Part shown: positions 1-8,469 of the stretch, in pieces | Layout of the letters: every line of letters starts with the position of its first letter | Numbering within the stretch: the stretch's first letter is position 1 | NCBI GenBank assembly: GCA_937922175.1 | Contig: CAKZUU010000248.1 | Coordinates: forward strand, 1-25,557 | Source: an uncultured Gemmataceae bacterium | Lineage (GTDB): Bacteria > Planctomycetota > Planctomycetia > Gemmatales > Gemmataceae | Length of the DNA: 25,557 nucleotides | Reading direction: 5' to 3' | The notes under the pieces: generated by a model | Databases searched by the model: none | The model's input: the letters and a program-made list of their open reading frames with translations, nothing else | Told to the model about the DNA's origin: nothing | Program-made: the position numbers and the translations under genes

Positions 1-471
1 TTCACGAACCGCACCGTATCCGCCGGGAGATCGCGTGACGTAATCCGAGGCGCGACGAACTTCGGGAACCGCATCGGCCACTGCAACTCGCAAGCCCGCC
101 TGCCGAAACAGGGCCAGATCGGGCAGATCGTCGCCCACGACCGCGACGCGCTCCCCGGAACATCCCCAGGCGGACAGCAACTCGGGCCAGATCGAATCCT
201 TTCGAGTCACCCCCTGATACACCCAGGCGATCCCCAGTTCTCCGGCGCGACGCGACACAATCTCCGAGCGACGCCCTGTGACAATCGCTGAGCGTTTACC
301 CATCATCGTCCAGAACTTCAACCCCGATCCATCACGCACGTGAAACTGTTTGCTCTCGGTTCCATCGTCGTTGTAAATGATTCGACCATCCGTGAGTGTA
401 CCGTCCACGTCCAGAACGAGAGCGTCGATGAGGCGGCAACGCTCGACGAGGGTCCGAGCCTCAAGCGGCAT
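1..471 (-). CDS. kdsC: 3-deoxy-D-manno-octulosonate 8-phosphate phosphatase (KdsC), 3' end cut by window edge
   Basis: This HAD-superfamily phosphatase removes phosphate from Kdo-8-phosphate to give free Kdo for lipid A-core assembly in the cytoplasm. I read 157 codons from an ATG at 471 down to base 1 with no stop. The nucleophile motif DVDGTLTD lies near residues 21-28 (Asp21 and Asp23), the second motif VTGRRS near 64-69, a conserved Lys near 91 and the metal-binding GDDLPD near 113-118. This spacing fits the small, cap-less KdsC subfamily. Family members are about 170-185 residues, so roughly 15-25 C-terminal residues lie outside the window. The start overlaps the last 11 bases of kdsD, which suggests translational coupling and supports the Kdo assignment over another HAD phosphatase. 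Confidence 0.93.
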   Translation of the reverse strand, partial: MPLEARTLVERCRLIDALVLDVDGTLTDGRIIYNDDGTESKQFHVRDGSGLKFWTMMGKRSAIVTGRRSEIVSRRAGELGIAWVYQGVTRKDSIWPELLSAWGCSGERVAVVGDDLPDLALFRQAGLRVAVADAVPEVRRASDYVTRSPGGYGAVRE

Positions 472-1480
472 GACGCGAGCTTTGGGCATTTGCCCCTGAA
501 AAACCCACTACGTCGGTAATGTCGATCAAACCGACGGGGCATCCAAGATCATCGATGACCGGAAGTTCGCTGATTTTGTGCTGGGAGAGGATGGACACGG
601 CTTCAGCCAGGTTGGCGTGGCCAGAGATGGTTATCGGATCGGCGCTCATCGCCTCGCGGATCGGACAGGTGGCAACGTCGACTCCCTGCTCCACCAGCCG
701 GGCAAGATCGCTATCGGTAAACAGCCCCCGAAGGCGACCCTCGGTATCGACCAGAAGAATCGCGCCTGACCGTCGCCCAGGACGCGCCGCCCTGACAAGG
801 ACTTCGCGAATGCTACCATCGACCGGGGCCAAACGCAGATCGTCGCCACGACGCATAACAGCCGAAACGGGGGTAAGCCGCATCCCCAAATTGCCCGCGG
901 GGTGAAACTGGGCAAAGTCCCGCGCCGTAAAACCACGTTCGTGGGCCAGCGTGAAAGCGATGGCGTCTCCCAGGGCCATCATCACCGTCGTGCTGCTGCT
1001 GGGTGCCAATCCCAGAGGATCGGCCTCCGAAACCGGGCCATACGCAAAATACACATCGACCCGCCGCGCCAACGTCGATTCTTTCCGACTGGTGATGGCA
1101 AACGTGGTCCGACCAACGAATCCGACGGCGTCCAGCAGGCGCAGGAGCTCGACACTCTCTCCGCTGTGCGACAGAAACAACAACGAGTCATCGTTAGCAA
1201 CGGCACCTAAATCCCCGTGAAGCGCCGCGGACGCGTCAAGAAACAACGATCGGGTTCCCGTGGAATTCAGTGTCGCGACCATTTTGCGCGCCACATCTGC
1301 GGACTTCCCGATCCCGGTGACGATAATTCGACCCGGTGTGGTTGCGAGACCGTTGACAAGCTTTAAAAATTCTTTGTCCAAACGATCGGCCACCACACGA
1401 AGAGCCGATGCCTCGTCTTGAAGCACTCGCTGAGCGATCCTCAGTCGAAGCCGATCCCCTGCGACAATGGCTCGCGTCAT
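461..1480 (-). CDS. kdsD: D-arabinose 5-phosphate isomerase (SIS domain plus two CBS domains)
   Basis: The enzyme interconverts D-ribulose 5-phosphate and D-arabinose 5-phosphate, the first committed precursor of Kdo. The 339-residue length is normal for KdsD/KpsF proteins. The SIS domain spans about residues 35-175, with GIGKS at 56-60, SHSGES at 104-109 and a Ser/Thr-rich phosphate loop at 161-165. Two CBS domains follow at about 205-265 and 275-328. Residues I recall as catalytic in E. coli KdsD all have counterparts: Lys59, Glu111, Glu152 and His193. The ATG at 1480 gives an N-terminus of family length, although no strong Shine-Dalgarno is visible. kdsC overlaps its 3' end, as expected for an LPS precursor pair, and makes a GutQ-like catabolic role less likely. 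Confidence 0.95.
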   Translation of the reverse strand: MTRAIVAGDRLRLRIAQRVLQDEASALRVVADRLDKEFLKLVNGLATTPGRIIVTGIGKSADVARKMVATLNSTGTRSLFLDASAALHGDLGAVANDDSLLFLSHSGESVELLRLLDAVGFVGRTTFAITSRKESTLARRVDVYFAYGPVSEADPLGLAPSSSTTVMMALGDAIAFTLAHERGFTARDFAQFHPAGNLGMRLTPVSAVMRRGDDLRLAPVDGSIREVLVRAARPGRRSGAILLVDTEGRLRGLFTDSDLARLVEQGVDVATCPIREAMSADPITISGHANLAEAVSILSQHKISELPVIDDLGCPVGLIDITDVVGFSGANAQSSRHAA

Positions 1481-1599
1481 GGCCGAGGCCCCGGTCCCTT
1501 GCCAGAATCTCGCGACTCATCGTACAGCGTGCGAAGAATAACCTTCTCGTCTCGAGGATTCAAGGCGAAGTGGGCGAGCGGCGCGACTGGGAAAGGAAA

Positions 1600-1672
1600 A
1601 AAGAGAGGGAAGCCAAAAAACCGGGAAGAAACAACCGACGAGGAGCGTCGAGGGAGGATTGGAGTACCTCCC
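1600..1672 (-). terminator. possible tandem-hairpin terminator after the LacD-like gene
   Basis: In the 223-base gap between the aldolase stop and kdsD there are two short inverted repeats. GGGAGG/CCTCCC has arms at 1652-1657 and 1667-1672, and CGACG/CGTCG lies at 1636-1650 around a 5-base loop. Read on the minus strand, the second hairpin is followed by a pyrimidine-rich stretch with T runs down to about 1600. The stems are only 5-6 bp, so this may be weak or coincidental. If real, it separates kdsDC transcription from the aldolase gene. I see nothing else in the gap. Confidence 0.35.
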
Positions 1673-1703
1673 ACGACACCCCAGAATGATGGAGCACGTC
1701 CGA

Positions 1704-2888
1704 TCAATACGTTTCGTCGCCACGGAAGACGCTGGCCGAACCTCGTCCCATCGTTCCCCCGTACCGCTTGTGCCAACCCTCGGCTGTTCGGGTTGACCGC
1801 AGTTGTTCCATCGTCAGTCCGTAGCGACGGAACCAAGGAGTCGCCCGTTCTTGAACGATCGAGTTGATCTCGCGGACTCGCTCGGCACACACTTCTCGCA
1901 GGTACTTGGCACCGGCTTCGGCACTTTTTTTCTTCTCCGCAAAATATTCCTTCCAGAACGCTCGACCACCGAGAATCCCGCTGGCCCCGGCAGCGACCGC
2001 CAGCTCGACTTGCTTCCGAAACTGCTCATAATCCACGCCGGCACTGAGCAGCACCCAGGGCTTCGCGCAGGCTTCGTTCAAGGCTCGCAGATTCTCCGCG
2101 TGACGATTATCGTCGTAGCCCATCGTGCCTGGAAATTCCGCTTTATAAACGTCGCAGAACGGCGAGAGATATTTCGCCGTCTCGATCACGGTGTGCGGCT
2201 TGCGAATGACGTAATGGTCCCCGTCCTTCGCCTTTTTGCTCTCCTTGATGGATTTGCCTGACGGATCGCGGCTCTTCACAAATTCCATCGCGACGGGTTC
2301 AAGCACCATGAGGATGTCATGTCGTTGGCATTCCTCGTAGATTTCCTTCACGAATGCCATCTGGTGTTCGGCTGAGTCGTGTTGACTCGGCTCAAAAGGA
2401 GCGAGCAATTTCACCGCATCGGCGCCCATGCGCTTGATTTTCCCGACGGTCAGTCCTTCCTCGTAGTCGGCCATGGGAAGGTCCTTGGCCGGACCACTCG
2501 TAAACTTGGCACCGGACTTCTCGATTCGGACCAACATGCCGCAGCGGGGGGGCAGACTCCAACTTGCCACGGCGCTGAGAGCTCCGAAATAGGCGTCTAT
2601 GAGGATACCGCTGGCGTGCGGTGCCATGCTGGCGGCCAACTCGCACTTGGCGTCGACCATCTCGTCATAGGTCGGCGAATACGATTTGTCGCCACGAGCT
2701 TCTTGGATCAGACCGATCATCGCGCTGTTTTGATCGGTTGCCACCATCGTCAGCGTTCCATTTGCGTTGCTGATCCGCTGGAGGCCGCGTAACTTCCCAG
2801 GTGTCAGGCCGAGTCCGAAGAGTCGAGTCACCGACAGATTGGAGCGCGTCTGAGTCACGTAACCTGTTGGAAGTGGTGGTTCTGCCAT
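1704..2888 (-). CDS. LacD-like class I aldolase (tagatose 1,6-bisphosphate aldolase family), C-terminally extended
   Basis: The protein resembles the LacD branch of class I aldolases, which cleave ketohexose bisphosphates to dihydroxyacetone phosphate and glyceraldehyde 3-phosphate through a Schiff base. Family-like blocks are the N-terminal LTPGKLRGLQRISNANGT with DQNSAMI (about 28-60), ADAVKLLAPFEP (156-167), LEPVAMEF (196-203), DVYKAEFPG (246-254) and SAGVDYEQF to GILGGRAFW (282-312). By remembered alignment, Lys249 in DVYKAEFPG is the Schiff-base lysine and Lys160 and Glu197 line the site. The protein has 394 residues against about 325 for classical LacD. The excess is mostly a basic C-terminal tail of some 80 residues. 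I chose the ATG at 2888 because AGGAG lies 9 bases upstream; an in-frame ATG at 2918 would add 10 residues. No lac or tagatose genes are nearby, so the physiological substrate is uncertain. Confidence 0.8.
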   Translation of the reverse strand: MAEPPLPTGYVTQTRSNLSVTRLFGLGLTPGKLRGLQRISNANGTLTMVATDQNSAMIGLIQEARGDKSYSPTYDEMVDAKCELAASMAPHASGILIDAYFGALSAVASWSLPPRCGMLVRIEKSGAKFTSGPAKDLPMADYEEGLTVGKIKRMGADAVKLLAPFEPSQHDSAEHQMAFVKEIYEECQRHDILMVLEPVAMEFVKSRDPSGKSIKESKKAKDGDHYVIRKPHTVIETAKYLSPFCDVYKAEFPGTMGYDDNRHAENLRALNEACAKPWVLLSAGVDYEQFRKQVELAVAAGASGILGGRAFWKEYFAEKKKSAEAGAKYLREVCAERVREINSIVQERATPWFRRYGLTMEQLRSTRTAEGWHKRYGGTMGRGSASVFRGDETY

Positions 2889-3035
2889 TTCCCAAAGCTC
2901 CTGGCTACCATCGAACAAATGCCGACCCCTCCGGTCGCGCAGTGATGTTTTCTATGGGCGGATGAGAAGTGGACAAGATAACCGTGGACGATCATCGACC
3001 GCGGGAAGTCACTGATTCAGCACCAACCGAATTTC

Positions 3036-3806
3036 TCACAGCCAGGACAACGCGAGGTACAATTCGGCAAGTTGCCGCCAACACGATTCTTCGGGAATCT
3101 CTCCGCGGAGGGTCGCGAAATGCTGGCGAGCCTCCTCCATTCGTCCAGAAAATAGAGCTGCGAGACCTCGATTGAAGACGATCGGTGGGCGGTTGGACAG
3201 CGATGCCCAGATCCTATTCGCTTCTTCGTATTTTCCCTGGCTCCACGCAAATGCCGCCTCTTCGTTTTGCCAAGCGAGGCGCCCTTCGGCCGGCACTTGG
3301 GAGGCAATCCGCGTCGCTAGTCGTTCCGCCAGGGCATTGTCCCCCATGACGCGACACAATCCGAACCCCACGACCGACTCGGGGTGACGACCTGCGGCAA
3401 CTGCGGATTCGATCCAATTGACCAACAAATTCCGTTCGGTGAAGTCGATCGGTGCATCCGCGAGCCTGTTCGGCTCACGACGAATGAGGGCCGGTAGATC
3501 CCGAACCATCTGCGGAAAATGACCGCACGCGAACGGCACAGCGACGATTGGAAATCGAATCGCGGAAAGTGCCACCCAACCCGGTGGGGCGGTTATTGAG
3601 ACTCTCGTTGGCGAATCGGTCAAAAACGACAAAGCGGCCAAGGCGTCTGACCATGCGGATCGCGGATCGGCGACGGTTCCGGCAAACGAATCATGCGGCT
3701 CGACGTCATACGACGGAGACTCCGCGAAACCCGACCTTCTTGCCGCACTTTGCTGATCCAGAAAACGCGACGTCAATTCCGCAAGGGACCAGATCTCGGT
3801 CGACAT
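3036..3806 (-). CDS. hypothetical protein with TPR-like C-terminal half
   Basis: I do not recognise a named family. The 256-residue product has no signal peptide or clear membrane segment. The C-terminal half, from about residue 145, is alanine-rich and helical with TPR-like spacing. Examples are NEEAAFAWSQGKYEEANRIW near 181-200 and FNRGLAALFSGRMEEARQHF near 211-230, which suggests two to three degenerate TPR units. The N-terminal part has no motif I can name. The ATG at 3806 is preceded by GGAG at 8 bases. A longer in-frame reading from a TTG at 3920 adds 38 basic residues without a good ribosome site, so I reject it. It lies between the large HEAT-like protein and the aldolase, separated by gaps of about 150 bases, so a shared role is not evident. 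Confidence 0.75.
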   Translation of the reverse strand: MSTEIWSLAELTSRFLDQQSAARRSGFAESPSYDVEPHDSFAGTVADPRSAWSDALAALSFLTDSPTRVSITAPPGWVALSAIRFPIVAVPFACGHFPQMVRDLPALIRREPNRLADAPIDFTERNLLVNWIESAVAAGRHPESVVGFGLCRVMGDNALAERLATRIASQVPAEGRLAWQNEEAAFAWSQGKYEEANRIWASLSNRPPIVFNRGLAALFSGRMEEARQHFATLRGEIPEESCWRQLAELYLALSWL

Positions 3807-3903
3807 ACGTTGGACTCCGCGTTTCAGTAGGAACCGTCTGATCTTGGAATACGGACCAGCCCCCATCTTGCGCGGAAAAATCCAAAATCGTCCCGCCTCG
3901 TGG

Positions 3904-3960
3904 GGTTCACCAACCAGCAAAGCAAAGGCGGATCAATGCCCCCGGCGTCCTTGGTGAACC
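3904..3960. repeat. 10-bp perfect inverted repeat between two minus-strand genes
   Basis: GGTTCACCAA at 3904-3913 is matched exactly by its reverse complement TTGGTGAACC at 3951-3960, with a 37-base loop that contains further short GC complementarities. It begins 9 bases after the stop codon of the large HEAT-like gene and ends about 100 bases before the next gene. It could be a transcript-end structure; a T-rich stretch follows on the minus strand near 3870-3885. It could also be a protein-binding site. The long loop makes a classic intrinsic terminator doubtful. Confidence 0.4.
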
Positions 3961-3968
3961 TTCAAGAA

Positions 3969-6900
3969 TTATGGGTTCTCGCGTTCCGGTTCCTTCATCG
4001 GCGCGGCCATCGGTTCGGCCGAAGGAGGCCGATAATTCAGTGCTCGCAGCATCCACGCCTGTTGCGATTGCGAATCCTCCAGGCTGCTCAGGATGCGGTC
4101 ATCTGGCAACGCGCCCAAAATCGAACCGATGCCCGCTTTGACTTCCGCGTCGGTTTCATCATCGAGTTGGCGAACAAGAGCGACAATTTGCTGGCTGCTC
4201 AGCGAGGTCACCCCGAGGTGTTGAATTTGGCGGACAAGGTGTCTGGCCGCCGATCGTCGCACCTCGACGGGTCTCTGGCTATCCAAGACCACCCGGGCCA
4301 ACGCAAACTGCACTTCTTTGGCGGGAAGTCGACTCGCCGTTTCAATGGCGAGCGATGCCAAATCGTCGGAATTGATCGCTTGCACGATCTCGTCAGAGGC
4401 GGGGCGGATGTCGTAACCAGGGATTGCTCCCAATGCCATTTGGTGAAACGCATCCATCGCCCGGCGTCGGCAATCTTTGACTTCCGCCTCGGACAATGGC
4501 ATCGCCATCAGCCCTGCCGATTGGTCGAACGATTTGGTCGCGGCCAGAAACTCCGAGGTGGTGAGTGGTTCAGCGACGAGCAACGTGTTCCGATATTTGG
4601 TCACGAGCGACTCGAGGCGCGACTCCTGCGTGGGAGAGAGAGTTCGGCGGAGCTTGTCTCGCTCGAACTCGGCGTCGAATGAAACCGTCGTCGCGACCCC
4701 CGGTTGATCCGGGCGAAGACTGTTTCCATTTCTCGTCGGCCCGGTCACCGGTTTGTCATCCAGGGTGAGCACGATTGTGGTGGCGATTTCGCGCTCCACA
4801 TTGAGCCGGCGAGTGGTGTAATCGTCAATAATTTCGCTGGCGTAGTCGCGTAATAATCGCGCCAGCCGCTCGGACAGACGATTCGGCAGATCGGCTGACG
4901 GCAGTTCGATAACGAACACGGAATCGGAGATTCGCTGGACCTTCGCCTCAGCCAGATCGGCGGCGAGCGCATCGAGTCGTCGATTCAATCCCTCGTCCGT
5001 TTTCGTGATGGAGATTAGGATCCGTTGGCGGCGTGATGTGATTTGTCGGATGATGGGGTGGCGGCGACTGAGTTCATCAAGCCACTCTTGGAGGACCTGC
5101 TGTCGATTGCCCGAAAGCTTTAAAGCATCGTACCGTAGTTCGACTCGAATGGGATACCGACTTCGATCGATTTCAAGCAGGCGCTGAAGCGAAGGGGCAT
5201 CTTTCGGACTCCCATCGGCGTCACGAGTAGCGCGAGCCGCCGCACTCAGGTTCGTTCGGTCGATCAGCCAACCGCGTGAATCTTCGTCCAGACGATCGAG
5301 GAGTTCCCGGATTTCCGGGAGCCGTCCACGGGTCACGTCCAGCGGCACATAAACCACCAACGGCAGCTTCCCGTATCGGTAATCGGCCCGAGCTTGGGCC
5401 AGCACATCAGGCAACGTCGGGTAGACGATCTGCGCACTGACCCAAATGCTGTCAATGTCGGAAGCGGCCGCCAGCCGACGGAGACCGTCGCGGCCGGTCG
5501 GCACTACGATCGCCGACCAACCCGCTTCCTCAGCGACTTCCGAAAGGAGTTTCGCCCGAAGCTCATCAGGTTCGGCAATCAAAACGCGGGGTCGTCGACT
5601 GGCTGTCGAAGCGCCGTTCTCTCCGGCCAACGCACGGCGATAAACCTCAACAACTCGATTGGACTGCTGGGAGCCGATCGGGCTGGGCAAGCGAATCAGC
5701 GTGTCGGCTGCCTCCAACTGCAACCGGCGGTCTTGACTGTGCAGAGCCTTCAGAAGCCCCTCAAAGCGACCGGCGTCACGAACCTCCCCACGCTCGCCGA
5801 TGACTTGCAGGGCCGCCAGCGCGACCAAGGGATGATTCTCCGCTAAGGCGCGATCCAACATGCGGTAGAGCAGCCGAGGCGGTGCCAACGAGATCATTTG
5901 ATGGACGTCAGGGGAGGTTTTGGCCAACGGCTGACCGACTCCGCCGCGTGCCTGCGCCTTTTCCGCGGCAAGGCTGTAATAAGTCGTCCACGCGGCGTCG
6001 TTCTTCGGATCGAGCTCGATGGCCCAGCGGGCGTAGCGGAGACCGAAATATTCCTCCGTATCGCTCGGCGTCGCCTGACGTGACGTGAGACGGTTGTCCT
6101 TCCACATCCAGATTTGGAGCTGGGGGCCTTCCTTGGCGAACGTGCTGCGATGTTGGTAGATGTCTTCCGCGATCTTCGCCAACTCGGCGCTCGGCGGAGG
6201 CAAATGGGCGAGGGGAATTTCCGTCAAGGCCGAAAGCAGGTTCTTCGCTTTAGAGGCGGCAAGGTCGTCGCCCGCCGAGAGTTTCCACAATGTGGGTCGT
6301 GGATCCGTCGTCGAGCGACTCGACAATTGGATCAGGTCGTCGCGGGCGGCCAACGCATCGAGCAGTTCGACGCGCGTCACCGGATTCGGGATGTCGAACG
6401 ATGCCAGCAAGGCTGGGATCGTCTCTTGATCGAGGAAAGCCAACGCACGCTGTATTGCCCGACGCTCGGCGATTTCTGCGTTGACCAGAGAGCCGATCAA
6501 AAACGGCATCGCCGACGATCCCGATTTTCGCAATTCGATCAATGCATAATCGCGTTCTTCCGGAGTCGCCGTCAAATTGCGAATAAACCGCTGGATTCGT
6601 TCGGGGTCGGAACGAAGGGTTCGCACCGCGGCGGTCACGCGGTTGATCAGATTTTGCACGTTTTTTTTGGCTTCTTGATCAACGGCATCGTTGGTTGACC
6701 ATCGTGGCACACGATTCAGATCGAGGAACGCACCGATGCCGAATTGCTCCTCCAGAGCGACCAGATCCTTGTCGGACGGCTCTAAGGCGAGAAGCTCTTT
6801 GATGTAGGCGGCGGCGGTGTCGAGTTTCCCTAAAACAATTTCGGATTCGATGGCGCGCCACAGGGCGGGAACAGTTTTCGGTCGGCGAAGCTGTTCCAAC

Positions 6901-6995
6901 TCTGTTCGTGGAGCCTGGGCGCTCACCGAGCCGGACAAAACAACGATCGTCGTCAGGAACAACAGGCGGACACGGCGTGGCGACACGACGAGCAT
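3969..6995 (-). CDS. large exported HEAT-like repeat protein with a degenerate receiver-like domain
   Basis: From the ATG at 6995 the product is about 1008 residues and begins with a signal peptide: basic RRVR, then a hydrophobic core, ending at SVSA-QA near residues 24-26. It is therefore probably exported. The body is mostly helical with HEAT/TPR-like stretches around 150-230, 320-350, 370-460 and 880-980. A segment at about 470-573 looks like a response-regulator receiver fold: RVLIAEPDELRAKLL, then DSIWVSAQIVYP and LPLVVYVP. The phospho-acceptor Asp position is Ser, so phosphotransfer is not expected. A segment rich in RILISITKTDEG and VFVIELP follows. A GTG at 7076, 2 bases past the lysA stop, would add 27 residues before the signal peptide; I prefer 6995 although its ribosome site is poor. 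Function is unknown; a scaffold role is inference. Confidence 0.8.
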   Translation of the reverse strand: MLVVSPRRVRLLFLTTIVVLSGSVSAQAPRTELEQLRRPKTVPALWRAIESEIVLGKLDTAAAYIKELLALEPSDKDLVALEEQFGIGAFLDLNRVPRWSTNDAVDQEAKKNVQNLINRVTAAVRTLRSDPERIQRFIRNLTATPEERDYALIELRKSGSSAMPFLIGSLVNAEIAERRAIQRALAFLDQETIPALLASFDIPNPVTRVELLDALAARDDLIQLSSRSTTDPRPTLWKLSAGDDLAASKAKNLLSALTEIPLAHLPPPSAELAKIAEDIYQHRSTFAKEGPQLQIWMWKDNRLTSRQATPSDTEEYFGLRYARWAIELDPKNDAAWTTYYSLAAEKAQARGGVGQPLAKTSPDVHQMISLAPPRLLYRMLDRALAENHPLVALAALQVIGERGEVRDAGRFEGLLKALHSQDRRLQLEAADTLIRLPSPIGSQQSNRVVEVYRRALAGENGASTASRRPRVLIAEPDELRAKLLSEVAEEAGWSAIVVPTGRDGLRRLAAASDIDSIWVSAQIVYPTLPDVLAQARADYRYGKLPLVVYVPLDVTRGRLPEIRELLDRLDEDSRGWLIDRTNLSAAARATRDADGSPKDAPSLQRLLEIDRSRYPIRVELRYDALKLSGNRQQVLQEWLDELSRRHPIIRQITSRRQRILISITKTDEGLNRRLDALAADLAEAKVQRISDSVFVIELPSADLPNRLSERLARLLRDYASEIIDDYTTRRLNVEREIATTIVLTLDDKPVTGPTRNGNSLRPDQPGVATTVSFDAEFERDKLRRTLSPTQESRLESLVTKYRNTLLVAEPLTTSEFLAATKSFDQSAGLMAMPLSEAEVKDCRRRAMDAFHQMALGAIPGYDIRPASDEIVQAINSDDLASLAIETASRLPAKEVQFALARVVLDSQRPVEVRRSAARHLVRQIQHLGVTSLSSQQIVALVRQLDDETDAEVKAGIGSILGALPDDRILSSLEDSQSQQAWMLRALNYRPPSAEPMAAPMKEPERENP

Positions 6996-7077
6996 CTCCG
7001 AAACGGAATCCGCGGGAGCCGCTTTCCCTAGCCTCCCCGAGGGCGGAATGTGAACGCTTCGCGACCATTTTACCACA

Positions 7078-8367
7078 TCATGTGGGCACCTCTCGCTCGG
7101 GACGGACCAAATCTTCGTAAGTTTCCCGTCGACGGATCAGGCGGTGACGGCGTCCGTCGATCAAGACCTCCGCCGCCCTCGGACGACCGTTATAATTGGA
7201 ACTCATCGACATTCCGTAAGCACCGGCGCTAAAGGTTGCCAAAAGATCGCCGCGCCTGAGGGGGGGCAGACAGCGATCTCGCGCCAGGAAGTCGCCCGAT
7301 TCGCACACGGGGCCGACCACATCGCAGCGAACGGCGTTGGGGATGTCCGCCTCGTAATCGGAAGGGGGAGTCGGGAAGCCGGGAGCTGGTCGCACCGGCC
7401 ATATCCGATGAAACGATTCGTAGAGGGTCGGTCGGATCAGATCGTTCATGGCAGCGTCTTGAATCACATAACGCTTTCCGCCGGTGGATTTCGTATAAAG
7501 GACGCGGCTGACCAGAATGCCGGCATTCCCGACGATGAAGCGGCCGGGTTCCAGGACCAATTGGCAGCCGCTCTGTTTCGCCGCCGGTACCAAAACCTCG
7601 GCGAATGCTGCCGCTGGTAAAGCCTCTTGCTTGCGATAATGGATGCCGAACCCGCCCCCCATGTTCAGATAAGTGATGGTGTGGCCTTGATGACGAAGTT
7701 TCTTGATGAGATCGACCGCTTTCGCCGATCCCTGTCGATACGGATCCGTCGACAGAATCGGAGAGCCGAGGTGCATGTGTAAACCCACGATCTCCACGTG
7801 GGGATGGTTGACGTATTGGCCGGCGACTTCGACGACAGTTTCGATGTCCAAACCGAATTTCACGCCTTTCACGCTGGTATCGGTTTTGACGTGGGTTTTG
7901 GGCGGAAGGTCGGGGTTGACTCGAAGGGCCACTTGAGCTTTTCGGCCGTGCTGGCGAGCGATGGCCGCGATGTTGGCAAGCTCCTCTTCGCTCTCGACGT
8001 TGAAGAAGCGGATCCCCACTTCCAACGCCTTGCGAATCTCGTCGTCGGTTTTACCGACTCCGGCGAACACAATCTTGTCGCCGCTGCCGCCGGACGCCAA
8101 AGCTCGGTAGAGTTCGCCGCCAGAGGTGACGTCGAAGCCGGCACCGTGCTCGGCCATCAATCGACCGATGTGAATGTTTCCGTTGGTTTTCAGGCTATAG
8201 CAGATCAGAGGTTGAGCATCGGCGAAGGCCGTCTGGATTTGCCGCAGGTGATGTAACATCGTCGCTTGACTGTAAACGTATAGCGGAGTGCCATACTCGG
8301 TCGCGAGGTCCTCCACGGCGACGCCTTCACAGTACAATGCGCGATCGCGGTAATGAAAATGGTCCAT
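7078..8367 (-). CDS. lysA: diaminopimelate decarboxylase
   Basis: This PLP enzyme decarboxylates meso-diaminopimelate to L-lysine, the last step of lysine synthesis, in the cytoplasm. The 429-residue sequence is complete for the alanine-racemase-like fold-III family. Lys60 in CYSLKTN is the PLP lysine. HMHLGS lies near 197-202, the glycine loop GGGFGIHY near 237-244 and EPGRF near 273-277. CESGDFLA near 355-362 carries the cysteine that crosses into the partner active site, and GAYG (Tyr384) is near the C-terminus. The CESGD motif favours a DAP decarboxylase over ornithine/arginine or carboxynorspermidine decarboxylases. ATG at 8367; argH ends 102 bases upstream, and the large exported HEAT-like gene follows immediately. 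dapB at 15848 on the other strand supplies the same pathway. Confidence 0.96.
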   Translation of the reverse strand: MDHFHYRDRALYCEGVAVEDLATEYGTPLYVYSQATMLHHLRQIQTAFADAQPLICYSLKTNGNIHIGRLMAEHGAGFDVTSGGELYRALASGGSGDKIVFAGVGKTDDEIRKALEVGIRFFNVESEEELANIAAIARQHGRKAQVALRVNPDLPPKTHVKTDTSVKGVKFGLDIETVVEVAGQYVNHPHVEIVGLHMHLGSPILSTDPYRQGSAKAVDLIKKLRHQGHTITYLNMGGGFGIHYRKQEALPAAAFAEVLVPAAKQSGCQLVLEPGRFIVGNAGILVSRVLYTKSTGGKRYVIQDAAMNDLIRPTLYESFHRIWPVRPAPGFPTPPSDYEADIPNAVRCDVVGPVCESGDFLARDRCLPPLRRGDLLATFSAGAYGMSMSSNYNGRPRAAEVLIDGRRHRLIRRRETYEDLVRPEREVPT

Positions 8368-8469
8368 ATTGACACTCTTCCGGTGACAAGGGCGAACAAG
8401 GTTGTCAGTCGGGTCGGCACGCGGCAGGAGTTGGCAGGCCCTTGAGCGATCAATCTCGGAGGGATCGAA

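Noticed and set aside
1477..1890. Minus-strand frame of 137 codons between kdsD and the aldolase
   Set aside because: It overlaps the aldolase C-terminus and the candidate terminator and reads as low-complexity Phe/Pro/Arg sequence from a purine-rich tract.
3900..4682. Open frame of 260 codons on the plus strand
   Set aside because: It is a shadow of the C-terminal coding part of the large HEAT-like gene, with Arg/His/Gln-rich low-quality sequence and no ribosome site.
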